This document shows positions 1 to 6,240 of a stretch of DNA of 10,000 bases, piece after piece. The position numbers and the translations under genes were made by a program. A model generated the notes under the pieces. That model did no database searches. It was not told the DNA's origin and worked only from the letters and a program-made list of their open reading frames with translations. Each line of letters begins with the position of its first letter. Position 1 is the first letter of the stretch. Origin of the DNA: Chromera velia (lineage: Eukaryota > Sar > Chromeraceae); assembly GCA_018398765.1 (NCBI GenBank), contig JAHBMJ010001212.1, positions 1 to 10,000 on the forward strand, written 5' to 3'.

Positions 1-557
1 GCGAAGGAAGAGAAGGGGACAGATCACTGAGATCATTACAAGATAGATTGAATTTAAAGAATTTCAAGGTCGAAAACAATGGGAAAATCGATGTAAAAGT
101 GTAAAATAGATGTAAAAATAGTGAAAATAGTCAACTATTTTGACTATTTCTGGTGATATTGCGTAGTGACTGACTGAAAGTATAAAATAAATATAAAAAT
201 CGTGAAAATGGTAAAATAGTTTTCTATTTTATAGCAAGATTTTCTGTGTTGACTCATTTGTAAAAATAATCAAAATAGTAGGCTATTTCTACAGTATCAA
301 ATAGTAAATAATCCACTATTTTACTATTTACTATCGAAACGTAGGAATAGTCAAAATAGTGATTATTTTTTTATTTTACCGGTTCATAGATGATGTTTTG
401 TTCCCGTCTAGACATACGTCTTTTTTTTAGGAAAGATTCTCACATTTAATTCTTTCTACTACCTAGCTTTCTACAATTAAGTCTAGCTGCAAGTCAATTT
501 TAATTTTTAAATTATTATTTTTTAGTATTTTTTAGCTACGTCTTTTCTCGTTTCCTA
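1..557. other. AT-rich region without a recognisable gene
   Basis: No open frame of useful length appears on either strand. The stretch is strongly AT-rich, in contrast to the balanced or purine-rich sequence that makes up most of the window, and its left two thirds are filled with short inverted repeats (listed separately). It could be intergenic DNA, a long AT-rich intron of a minus-strand gene whose donor lies at 592, or part of a decayed mobile element. I see no terminal inverted repeats, target-site duplication or transposase fragment that would settle this. Confidence 0.6.
124..369. repeat. Cluster of five AT-rich short hairpins (AAATAGT/ACTATTT family)
   Basis: Five inverted repeats built on the same word lie within about 250 bases. 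125-149 has 10-bp arms AAATAGTCAA/TTGACTATTT with a 5-base loop. 212-231 has 8-bp arms TAAAATAG/CTATTTTA. 273-288 has 6-bp arms AAATAG/CTATTT. 301-334 has 10-bp arms ATAGTAAATA/TATTTACTAT. 353-369 has 6-bp arms AAAATA/TATTTT. Related unpaired copies lie between them. The arms are seen directly. The function is unknown: a decayed transposon terminus, a scaffold-attachment or origin-like element, or drift in AT-rich sequence are all possible. Confidence 0.8.
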
Positions 558-596
558 TTGTCACGCTCTTAGGAACTAAAGTGAGGACTTACCATA
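558..596 (+). repeat. 39-bp direct repeat, copy 1
   Basis: This copy matches 784-822 at 37 of 39 positions. The two differences are both transitions (GAGGACTT here, GAAGATTT there). The start-to-start distance is 226 bases. Read on the minus strand the element contains GGTAAGT, a strong splice-donor consensus. Read on the plus strand it contains CTCTTAG|GA, an acceptor-like site. The repeat therefore carries potential splice signals on both strands. Confidence 0.9.
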
Positions 597-708
597 NAAT
601 CCAGACAGCCGGATCATCGCCTTCAAGTGCCTTCGGGTGCACTTTCGGCTTGTATACTGCACAGCAAGGCTGAAGCTTCTTTGTGTTCTCCAGCTTGCTG
701 AAGTCCAT
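593..708 (-). CDS. Candidate short coding exon, unknown protein (minus strand)
   Basis: I do not recognise the protein. Reading leftwards from ATG at 708-706, 38 codons stay open and end at a consensus donor (TATG|GTAAGT, intron starting at 592). The peptide begins MDFSKLENTKKLQPCC, continues through a lysine/proline stretch and ends near DDPAVWI. The ATG has a favourable context (A at -3, G at +4), and a stop lies in frame two codons upstream, so this could be a first exon. Alternatively it is internal, with an acceptor at the AAAG just before the ATG; in that case its frame matches the minus-strand exon candidate at 1144-1200. Codon use looks protein-like and not low-complexity. The N at 597 cannot create a stop, because every NTA codon except TAA's relatives reads I, L or V. 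No downstream exon was found in the AT-rich DNA to the left. Confidence 0.35.
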
Positions 709-783
709 CTTTCAATACATGCAGAGACGGATGACTGTTGTTTACTCAGAGGTCCCCGAGAAGCGGAGAGCTCTAGCTACCAC

Positions 784-822
784 TTGTCACGCTCTTAGGA
801 ACTAAAGTGAAGATTTACCATA
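784..822 (+). repeat. 39-bp direct repeat, copy 2
   Basis: Second copy of the element at 558-596, with the donor-like minus-strand signal altered to GGTAAAT. The 187 bases between the two copies include most of the minus-strand exon candidate 593-708. The plus-strand acceptor-like CTCTTAG|GAACTAAAG is identical in both copies. Confidence 0.9.
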
Positions 823-1127
823 CGACTTCACTTATCAAGCTTAACGTACGTGGAGGAGTCTGTCCATCAGACCTCCTTGTTCCTTTGGTATTGTTTTGTT
901 TCAATCTTAATCAATCTTATTCTTTCCATGCATTGACTTGCATACATGCATGCTTCTGTATTTCCGAATTAATTCTTTTTTTCATGAAACCTCAGGGCGT
1001 GGGTGACGCCATAGCGGACGGCCTGACGTCTGACCCTTATGCCCGCGCTTTCTCAAGCACTGGCTCTACTGATTGCCCGGCGCTGCCCCTTCACCCGCTA
1101 GTCCGATTTGTGCGCACGGTGAACTAA
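799..1127 (+). CDS. Candidate two-exon 3' end of a plus-strand gene, unknown protein
   Basis: Proposed exons are 799-887 and 996-1127, with TAA at 1125-1127. The intron 888-995 (108 bases, TTG|GTATTG...CCTCAG|GGC) is AT-rich with a T-tract before the acceptor, and both junctions fall between codons (phase 0). The second exon reads GVGDAIADGLTSDPYARAFS and onward to a basic end, FVRTVN. It is distinctly GC-richer than the intron, and the other plus-strand frames here are interrupted. The first exon would start at the acceptor-like AG inside direct-repeat copy 2. The donor GTATTG is weak and the frame is also open through the intron, so an unspliced ORF from GTG at 807 is an alternative. I do not recognise the family. 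This call competes with minus-strand exon candidates that flank the same stretch. Confidence 0.3.
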
Positions 1128-1147
1128 CTTCGGTGGAGCTTACCGTA
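1108..1147 (+). repeat. Diverged third copy of the direct-repeat element
   Basis: This stretch aligns with the 39-bp repeat with small indels: it shares TTGT, GAACTAA, GTG and CTTACC in the same order. On the minus strand it again ends in a consensus donor (ACG|GTAAGC). The plus-strand acceptor-like CTTAG is lost. The similarity is partial, so common origin is an inference. Confidence 0.5.
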
Positions 1148-1200
1148 ACAGTCTGTACTAGCGGAAAGCCGTCTTTGGGAAGTTCTAGAGATATCTGATT
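1144..1200 (-). CDS. Candidate small internal exon (minus strand)
   Basis: On the minus strand an acceptor (ATCTCAG, AG at 1202-1201) is followed by 19 open codons beginning NQISLELPKDGF, ending at the donor ACG|GTAAGC (intron from 1143). If spliced in phase 0 to the minus-strand candidate at 593-708, the frame is maintained across a 435-base intron. The pyrimidine tract before the acceptor is poor, though a TTAAT branch-like word lies close by. I do not recognise the protein. The proposed intron would enclose the plus-strand candidate 799-1127, so at most one arrangement may be real. Confidence 0.22.
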
Positions 1201-1502
1201 CTGAGATCGATTAATATCCGGATATTGTACAGATTTATACTCTATGTATGCATACAAAAAGTTGCAAAAAACCTAGGTTAACCTAGGGCCTAAGCAAGCA
1301 TTGTATGTCTACTAGAACTATAAAAAATTAACGAAGTGATGAATTTTTGAAGCTGCCTAAAAAACTGCTTCTGTGGTTTATGTCTATTAGTTTTTACTGC
1401 ATGCCGCACTTGAACGCTCATCTTGAAGTTTGATTTGGGGAATTAACGAGAACGGTTGGACGCAAAGAGCAAAAGGTGGGAGAGAAAGAGCGGTAAAAGG
1501 CG
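1201..1502. other. AT-rich stretch with no supported gene
   Basis: No convincing ORF or splice-bounded exon was found on either strand. The sequence moves from AT-rich to purine-rich near 1440-1500, where GAGCAAAAGG- and GAGAGAAAG-type words begin. The only notable structure is the perfect palindrome at 1272-1287. Confidence 0.6.
1272..1287. repeat. Perfect 16-bp palindrome
   Basis: CCTAGGTTAACCTAGG is its own reverse complement. It consists of two CCTAGG hexamers around TTAA. It could be a protein-binding site or chance. Confidence 0.9.
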
Positions 1503-1644
1503 GTGACTGCATGTGCCTTCAGGAATTCAGAGAGATGCAGTGGAGGAACCTGGGGGCTCTTCGATCCTGCCCCTGAGCGACCGCCACCTGGCATTTCTCT
1601 GTTGATCTGTCCTCAGTCGACCCAAACCTTGCTGGCACTCTTAC

Positions 1645-1700
1645 TGGGCGCCAGCAGCAGGCCAACACTGGGGGGTCCCTCCATACGTCGCTGGGTCCGT
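1645..1700 (-). CDS. Possible small exon (minus strand), weak
   Basis: An acceptor TCTCACTACAG (AG at 1702-1701) is followed by 56 bases open in one frame (containing MEGPPSVGLLLAP), ending at the donor CCCA|GTAAGAG (intron from 1644). Both signals are good matches to consensus, but the piece is short and no phase-matched partner exon was identified. The plus strand over the same bases is also open and has its own acceptor-like CCTCAG at 1614-1619. Confidence 0.15.
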
Positions 1701-1890
1701 CTGTAGTGAGACAGCGCGGAAAACCGACGTACACACGATTCAGGGTGTAGGTGAAAGTGGAAAAGTGAGATCGAGGGAAAACAAGACGAAACTTGGTGAA
1801 GGGGTGGGGGCACTGCTGAGTTGAAGTCCATTCTGAATTGTGGAACTTCGCGAAGGAACACGTGCAACCACGGGACCTGCTCCTCCCTCC

Positions 1891-2259
1891 ATGGCACGCA
1901 CTCGTCAGTCCGAGCTAAACTTTTCGACCCTTAAGAGGACCATCGAGAAAGCTAGCGGGGCTGCAAGAGAACTGAGAGGGTTAGGCCTGATGGGGGTTAG
2001 TCAGTACAAAAGAGAGGGGCATGCAGTCGGTCCCTTGAATGCAGCTGCAGTGTTGGAAAAGCGAAACGCGACAAGAGTTCCATCTGGGGCTTCCTTAAAA
2101 GGAAGTGCCGAGAGGCGTCTTCTCGTCGCTCTAGTCAGACCGCTCAGAGGATGCTGGGGGATGGGGGAGTCTGAGTCGCCACTCGAGTCAGCCCATGGCC
2201 GACCCCGTTGGCGTCTTTTCTTTTCTTTTCTTTCCTTTTCGTCTGATTTGGATGGATGA
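1891..2259 (+). CDS. Small hypothetical ORF, basic protein
   Basis: A 122-codon ORF starting at an ATG in good context (CTCCATGG). It begins MARTRQSELNFSTLKRTIEK and is rich in R, A, G and L. It resembles the histone H3 start (MART-K-Q-T) only superficially; the rest does not match histones. Composition is mixed and not repeat-derived until the last 15 residues, where the CTTTT tract encodes an F/S-rich tail. A donor-like GGG|GTTAGT lies at about codon 35, so only the first part may be coding. I know of no matching family. The minus strand is also open across 2001-2357, so strand assignment is uncertain. Confidence 0.25.
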   Translation: MARTRQSELNFSTLKRTIEKASGAARELRGLGLMGVSQYKREGHAVGPLNAAAVLEKRNATRVPSGASLKGSAERRLLVALVRPLRGCWGMGESESPLESAHGRPRWRLFFSFLSFSSDLDG

Positions 2260-2482
2260 GTCGGAGGAAGACAGGCATGATTGCCTCTATCCCTCCAACA
2301 CATGCATGCAACAAATCCGTCCTGGCCCTGTCTTGCGGCTGCTGCGGACAAGATCATCTCTCATCTCTTCAACAGCCAGCAAGCCTCCCGAGACCTGCGG
2401 CGTTCTTTTCTCTTTCAATGTGCATCTGTTCGTTCTTTTTGCTGCCCGTCAGATCCTGTATGAACACGCACTTCGTGAATAG
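2195..2482 (+). CDS. Small hypothetical ORF or terminal exon ending at 2482
   Basis: A 95-codon ORF starts at ATG in the context CCCATGG, overlapping the previous ORF in another frame. It has two hydrophobic stretches: residues about 5-19, encoded by the CTTTT-type tract, and about 69-86. A strong acceptor (long pyrimidine run then CCCGTCAG, AG at 2451-2452) lies inside it, so the last nine codons (ILYEHALRE, then TAG) could instead be a terminal exon. An AATAAA hexamer at 2559-2564 follows the stop by 77 bases, which fits a 3' end here. I do not recognise the product. Confidence 0.22.
   Translation: MADPVGVFSFLFFPFRLIWMDESEEDRHDCLYPSNTCMQQIRPGPVLRLLRTRSSLISSTASKPPETCGVLFSFNVHLFVLFAARQILYEHALRE
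2214..2240 (+). repeat. Imperfect (CTTTT)n pyrimidine tract
   Basis: A run of TCTTTTCTTTTCTTTTCTTT followed by CCTTTTC. It could serve as a polypyrimidine tract for a plus-strand acceptor (GATGAG at about 2260), or be a simple repeat. Confidence 0.85.
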
Positions 2483-2558
2483 ACATCCACAAGCGCCGTC
2501 ACCCGACTCTGACAGAGCGACAAACGTGTCGACTCGATACGATCGACACCCGGTAGTG

Positions 2559-2564
2559 AATAAA
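2559..2564 (+). promoter_or_regulatory. Possible polyadenylation hexamer AATAAA
   Basis: The canonical animal-type hexamer lies 77 bases after the stop at 2482. Whether this organism uses AATAAA is unknown, and in AT-containing DNA the word is often fortuitous. Confidence 0.25.
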
Positions 2565-2720
2565 TCTCTTCCGTTTTTCGATGGCATTTTTGCCTGCCAT
2601 GTCAAAACGTTGCGGATCAGCACCCACGGTCGACTCTCTATCTACCTCTTTTTCTGACGATTGTGAAATATGAGATTGCATGAGATAGGAAAATGACGAA
2701 AGGGAACGAAAGGGGAGGAT

Positions 2721-3240
2721 ATGGGAGTGGCTCTGGAGGGAAAGCGACTCGAGAAGGGACAGAAAAAAAAAAAAACAAGAAAGCACGGAGAGACAGTCTC
2801 GACCTCTTCTGCTACTTGTCCTCTCTGCGGCAAAGCGCCCCGAAAGGAAGAAAGAAGTCCTTGTACCCTCTGCTCTGCTCTCATCTCCTCCCCAGTTTCT
2901 TTCATTCTTTTCGGTGAGTCCGGAGAATTCTGTTTGCTTTTTCGTTGGATCGAAACGCTAGAAGAAAGGTTCTTTGCAACCTGTGTCGATCGATCGATCA
3001 CCTTCACTTCCAGAGGAGGGCGTTGTAGCTTCCCGTTCACTTATTCTTTTCCTCTGTTCTTCTCCCACAGGCACATTTGAGTGTCCACCCTTTTCCTCTC
3101 TTCTCCTCTTTTTCACTTCTTGTGATTTGATTTGTGCAGAGGCTCTGTTTGTCTTTCCCGTTGTCTCGGTTTCCCTCTGGTATTTTCGGCGGCTGCAAAA
3201 AGGATTACACAGACTTTTTGAATTGTTCTTTCATGCATAA
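2721..3240 (+). CDS. Candidate two-exon gene: CxxC-CxxC motif plus hydrophobic C-terminal half
   Basis: Proposed exons are 2721-2913 and 3071-3240 (stop TAA). The intron 2914-3070 has the donor TTTTCG|GTGAGT and the acceptor TTCTCCCACAG|GC after a long pyrimidine tract. Both match consensus, and the phase (1) fits, giving 120 residues. The N-terminal 30 residues are basic and include a KKKK run from a 13-A homopolymer. Residues 33-51 read CPLCGKAPRKEERSPCTLC: cysteine pairs at 33/36 and 48/51, spaced like a zinc ribbon or half of a RING, with another cysteine at 69. Residues about 72-103 are hydrophobic enough for one or two membrane segments, followed by a basic tail. The PEX2/PEX12-like RING ends of peroxins came to mind, but the expected His/Cys ligands are missing, so I make no assignment. 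The minus strand is also open here and competes. Confidence 0.27.
2763..2775 (+). repeat. Poly-A homopolymer (13 A)
   Basis: A run of 13 adenines inside the proposed first exon at 2721-2913. Length errors are likely in such runs, and a one-base change would shift the reading frame upstream of the cysteine motif. Confidence 0.9.
2987..3000 (+). repeat. (CGAT)n microsatellite
   Basis: Three and a half copies of CGAT lie in the proposed intron 2914-3070. The tract is self-complementary. Confidence 0.85.
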
Positions 3241-3823
3241 AAGCACTCACACACACAGAGACAAAAATGCAGAATAGAAGAAGAAAAAAGACGTGTTGCC
3301 TCCTCGTCTGGACGCATCCCACCTTAAGTTTCTTAGTGTCTCTTGTCTTTCTCACCGAATTTCTCCTCAAAAGGATCAAAGAGGAAGAAACGCACGGGTG
3401 ACACGGGCTGAGAGCGCCCGAGCGAGGGTCATGAGATGACATTCCTACCTGAGCAAGAGTTCTTCTCACCACGAATGAATGGGCCTTACAATTAGGTGGA
3501 TTCTTTCTTGTGGGGTGGATGAAGGGAGAGTCAGGCTGCCTGCTGATGCATTGTTTTATCCAAATCCAGCCTGAATCTCCCTTTTTCATCCATTCAGGGA
3601 AAACGCGACAGGAGCTTCCAGCTGCCTTTGTAAAGAGAGGCCCAGCCGTGTTCCTCTCCATCGCTCTGGGCGAACCGCTCAAAAGACGCGGTTTGAGGAT
3701 GACGCTTTTTAGGCGGAGCGTCGATCCGGGGAGGGAAAGGGGAAGAGGCGAAAAAAACTCTGGGACCACCCACGGGGGGGGGGCCTTGAGAGGATTGTTC
3801 TTCACCCATCGGGTCTCATTCAT
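3113..3823 (-). CDS. Longest unspliced ORF in the window, hypothetical protein with possible membrane helix
   Basis: A 236-codon ORF with a true ATG at 3823, the longest uninterrupted frame here. At near-even base composition a chance run this long in 10 kb would be uncommon (my estimate is about one per hundred windows), but local strand bias can lengthen false ORFs. It begins MNETRWVKNNPLKAPPPWVV. The middle is basic and serine-rich with scattered cysteines. Residues about 178-196 form a strongly hydrophobic stretch (VFFLLLFCIFVSVCVSAF), followed by a second short one near 202-212 and a charged tail. No family is recognised. A 10-G run on the opposite strand (3774-3783) sits in codons 13-18 or so. 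A plus-strand ORF (3519-3860) and the second exon of the 2721-3240 candidate overlap it, so at most one strand is likely real at each point. Confidence 0.28.
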   Translation of the reverse strand: MNETRWVKNNPLKAPPPWVVPEFFSPLPLSLPGSTLRLKSVILKPRLLSGSPRAMERNTAGPLFTKAAGSSCRVFPEWMKKGDSGWIWIKQCISRQPDSPFIHPTRKNPPNCKAHSFVVRRTLAQVGMSSHDPRSGALSPCHPCVSSSLILLRRNSVRKTRDTKKLKVGCVQTRRQHVFFLLLFCIFVSVCVSAFMHERTIQKVCVILFAAAENTRGKPRQRERQTEPLHKSNHKK

Positions 3824-3860
3824 TCACGCTTTTGGTCGTTCTTTTTCTGTTTTCGCATGA
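3519..3860 (+). CDS. Alternative plus-strand ORF, hypothetical
   Basis: A 113-codon frame from ATG at 3519 to TGA at 3860. It contains a good plus-strand acceptor (TTTTTCATCCATTCAG|GG, AG at 3596-3597). After the acceptor the frame reads KTRQELPAAFVKRGPAVFLS, then a basic stretch around ALGEPLKRRGLRMTLFRRS, which looks protein-like and not repeat-derived. It might therefore be a terminal exon starting at 3598. The frame crosses the 10-G homopolymer at 3774-3783, so its C-terminus depends on an exact G count. It is directly antisense to the 236-codon minus ORF. Confidence 0.2.
   Translation: MKGESGCLLMHCFIQIQPESPFFIHSGKTRQELPAAFVKRGPAVFLSIALGEPLKRRGLRMTLFRRSVDPGRERGRGEKNSGTTHGGGALRGLFFTHRVSFIHAFGRSFSVFA
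3774..3783 (+). repeat. Poly-G homopolymer (10 G)
   Basis: Ten consecutive guanines after CCACCCAC. It is a likely indel hot spot and lies within both overlapping ORF candidates. Confidence 0.9.
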
Positions 3861-4220
3861 AGGGCTGGAAGCGCGACGTTAAGTTGAAGGAAGGGTGAGT
3901 GGACTTTTTTCTTATGGATGGTAGGGCGGAAGGGAGTGAGGGGGGTGATGAACGGAGGTGGAGGAAGAAGTGCAGATGCATGAGGTGGTATTCCGTCACT
4001 TACTCGTGCAAATGCATACCAAGACAGGCCAACAGGCAGACACACAGGTGGATTGGCCGATGGATGGGTGAACGAACGCTCGGAAATAGTCCGAACCACC
4101 CACCATGCGGCAGCAATGGAAGATGACCAAACCAAAAGAGGCCCGCCCTCATTCGATCTACCCGTAGAGACAGAAAGAATAGAAAGAAGGATCGAGAGAA
4201 AAGACGATGCTCCCACGCAC

Positions 4221-4246
4221 GCAAGCAGGCACGCAGGCAGGCAGTC
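4221..4246 (+). repeat. (GCAG)n imperfect microsatellite
   Basis: Imperfect tandem copies of GCAG/GCAC. This is one of several tetranucleotide tracts in the right two thirds of the window. Confidence 0.8.
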
Positions 4247-4897
4247 AGACGATGAGAATGAGGAAGAAGCGTTGGAAGGAAGGATGCAGACCGGCTTAAG
4301 GGACAATCCTATCAATCTCGTGCAAATCCTCGCACTTACACCTGGGTCTTCACGGAGCGGGAAAGGAATTCATGCACCCAACAGATGGTGACAGGCAGCA
4401 TGGTCGGTCGATCCGATCAGTCGGGACGGTCTGAGGGAATGAGGATGTAGCGGGATGGAAGGAACCAGGAGAGAAAGGGAAGGAGAAAACGGAGGTAGAA
4501 AAGAACGGAACGAAAGGGAAAGGGTGGAATAGGGAAGGAAGAGCGAGACTATCGATCGTTTCGAACTTTATTCCTTGTTTCCCGCTGGTTCTCCTTCTTT
4601 GTTGTCATTTCTTCAAGAAAATCCAGCCAAGAAGGGAACCGAAAAGGGAAGAAAGGGAGCCGGCCACTCGCGAAACGAATATCGAAGCGACTGGACAGAC
4701 ACGCAGTAGACGGATGGATCCTGTGTCGGAAGAACAACTCTGCATGTGAAAAAACTGCTTGTGCCCTCGGCAGCGAAGCACAATTGCTTTTTCTTCCCTT
4801 TGTTCTTTCTTTGTTTTTCTTTCTCTCTATTCAGAAGAGAAAAAGCGGAGCAATGCGGGGGGCCTTCGCGCCTTTCAGCTGATGAATAGACGACAAC

Positions 4898-4916
4898 AAG
4901 CCTCCACCGCTCAAGG
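4898..4916 (+). repeat. Weak relative of the CCGCTCCAGG repeat
   Basis: CAAGCCTCCACCGCTCAAGG resembles the copy around 5642-5661 (AGCCTCC, ACC, GCTC, AGG in order). It is much shorter than the other copies and may be chance. Confidence 0.35.
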
Positions 4917-5163
4917 TTGACAGACCCCCAGCAGGTGCAAGGTGGTGGAATTCTCTCGTAGGTTGGAGGAGGACAGAGGCAGGCAGATACGTACAGGTTT
5001 GTTTCTTTTCATGCAACGGCCACGAGCATGTAAACGCACGATCACGTCATCACAGAAGGAGACGTGATTTTATTCATGAAGGACGTTTGATATGATCTGA
5101 TGTGACCTGACTAGTTCTTTCTTCTTGTCTTTCTGTTTCCCTGTTTGACTCTACCCAAACCAG

Positions 5164-5696
5164 CCCATGGAATTATTTTTCTCTCTTACCACTCGTCTCC
5201 ATCTCCCTTTTGTCATACACACTGCAATGACCGCCTTGAAGAGCTGACAGAGCAGAAAGAAACATCAGTCAATCGAAAGGGAGACAACGAGCGTTCGGCC
5301 CCTGTCCGCACATCTGCTGTCGCTTGGTCAGGCAGTCAAGTTCTCTTCTCAGTCAGTCCATCGGTAAGACAGTGAAGCGAGAGGAAGAATATCTATCTGT
5401 CTGTCTGTCTGTCTGTCTGTCAGTGTGTGTCTGGGTTGGCCAGTCGAGACAAGCAGGGGACGTGCGGAGAGGTGGGGGAAATGACAGGAAAGGCCCTACG
5501 AGAAGACACACGGAAAGGGAATGCGGGCGGAAAGCCGAAGGACAGGTTAAGGGGCAGGGACACAGTGCACCGTGACTCCGTGAGGGGTGAACCGATAAGT
5601 GACAGGGTCGCTGCCATCAGATCGGCTTGCCTCACCCCACCAGCCTCCCACCCGCTCCAGGAAGCCGGATGGCTGAGGGGAAAAGATCTTCTCTGA
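5164..5696 (+). CDS. Candidate exon pair at the 3' end of a plus-strand gene, unknown protein
   Basis: Proposed exons are 5164-5360 and 5424-5696 (stop TGA). The upstream acceptor is AAACCAG after some 45 bases of pyrimidine-rich DNA. The donor is CCATCG|GTAAGA. The second acceptor is GTCTGTCAG at the end of a (CTGT)n array. The 63-base intron is in phase 0 on both sides. The first exon reads HGIIFLSYHSSPSPFC, then NDRLEELTEQKETSVNRKGD, then SAVAWSGSQVLFSVSPS. The other two plus frames and all minus frames are interrupted in its second half, which supports it. The second exon is basic and disorder-prone (R, K, G, D, T) and ends PLQEAGWLRGKDLL. The AWSGSQVLFSV segment is loosely like a WD-repeat strand, but one such match is not evidence of a family. 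An earlier exon ending in phase 1 was not found. Confidence 0.3.
5396..5422 (+). repeat. (TCTG)n microsatellite
   Basis: About six and a half copies of TCTG. If the exon pair 5164-5696 is real, this array forms the polypyrimidine tract of its intron and ends in the acceptor CAG. Confidence 0.95.
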
Positions 5697-5740
5697 CCAA
5701 ACATCACAAACACTTCTCACTGACATCGCGCCTGCCAAAA
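5642..5740 (+). repeat. Degenerate repeat unit 1 (core CCGCTCCAGGAA)
   Basis: The core is at 5652-5663. Similarity to unit 2 continues rightwards: both have a purine-rich spacer, then a CAAACA word, then CTTCTCAC, then GACATC, then an ACGC/AACGC-A word in the same order. Divergence includes small indels that change frame between copies. Confidence 0.65.
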
Positions 5741-6240
5741 ACGCGAAGACATACTGCTGCACGAATGAAAGCACAAGCACAGGACTGACTCACCACAATG
5801 CAATCTTGCAAGACGATCGAGAGGGGGCGGAAGATGAACGAACGAACGAACGAGGGGTGACGCATTCACTCGGACAATCAGCCTGTCTGTTGGTGCCGTA
5901 TGATCTGAAGACAGAAAGGGGCGTTCACGCATCTGGCTTGTCTGACAACAGAAAAGCCCGAAAAGAAAAGAGGACAGAGACGGAAAGGACGGGAGGGATT
6001 GCGGGGCGGAAAGAAATCGCGACGGGGACTAGACTGCTGGGCACATGCAGGCGGATGCGAAGCTACTCAGATGTTGTGTGCCCCCTGGTGCTCGAGACAC
6101 AGGTTTTTTGCAGGTCCACAAAATCTCGATCGTAGAAGGAAGCGATGTGCCGAACGACATGTGTGAGAGAGAGGGGAGCCACCGAACGACAGACAGGACT
6201 CGGGTCTCTCTCCCCCCCCCACACGCCGACAGCCACACAC
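5697..6240. other. Stretch without a supported gene
   Basis: An open plus frame covers 5806-6135 (109 codons from TTG, 94 percent of it charged or polar, including a GAAC-repeat-encoded part). No splice-supported exon or good ATG context was found. A C-run lies at about 6211-6220. It may be intron or intergenic DNA. Confidence 0.5.
5835..5852 (+). repeat. (GAAC)n microsatellite
   Basis: Four tandem copies of GAAC followed by GAGG. Confidence 0.9.

Larger units (their letters stand above)
3861..5163. other. Purine-biased stretch without a supported gene
   Basis: The plus strand is G/A-rich with repeats of GGAAGGA, GCAGGCAG and GATGG type. Isolated splice-like signals occur: a strong donor GAAGG|GTGAGT at 3895, preceded by a short ATG frame MKGWKRDVKLKE from 3858, and a strong acceptor CTCTCTATTCAG|AAGAG at 4834-4835. 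Joining the two keeps a frame but gives only about 30 codons across a 940-base intron, so I do not call a gene. A further minus-strand frame at 3824-4315 (163 codons) looks serine/leucine-rich and pyrimidine-derived. Confidence 0.5.

Noticed and set aside
1891-1935. N-terminus MARTRQS resembling histone H3
   Set aside because: Only the first few residues resemble H3 (MARTKQT). The following sequence lacks the conserved tail and histone-fold motifs.
2821-2913. Peroxin (PEX2/PEX12) RING-like segment
   Set aside because: The CPLCGKAP start is suggestive, but the His and FCY.C part of the peroxin RING is absent and the upstream helices are missing.
3895-4918. Plus-strand micro-gene joining the donor at 3895 with the acceptor at 4834
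   Set aside because: The splice signals are good and the frame is kept, but only about 30 codons result across 940 bases, which chance could easily give.
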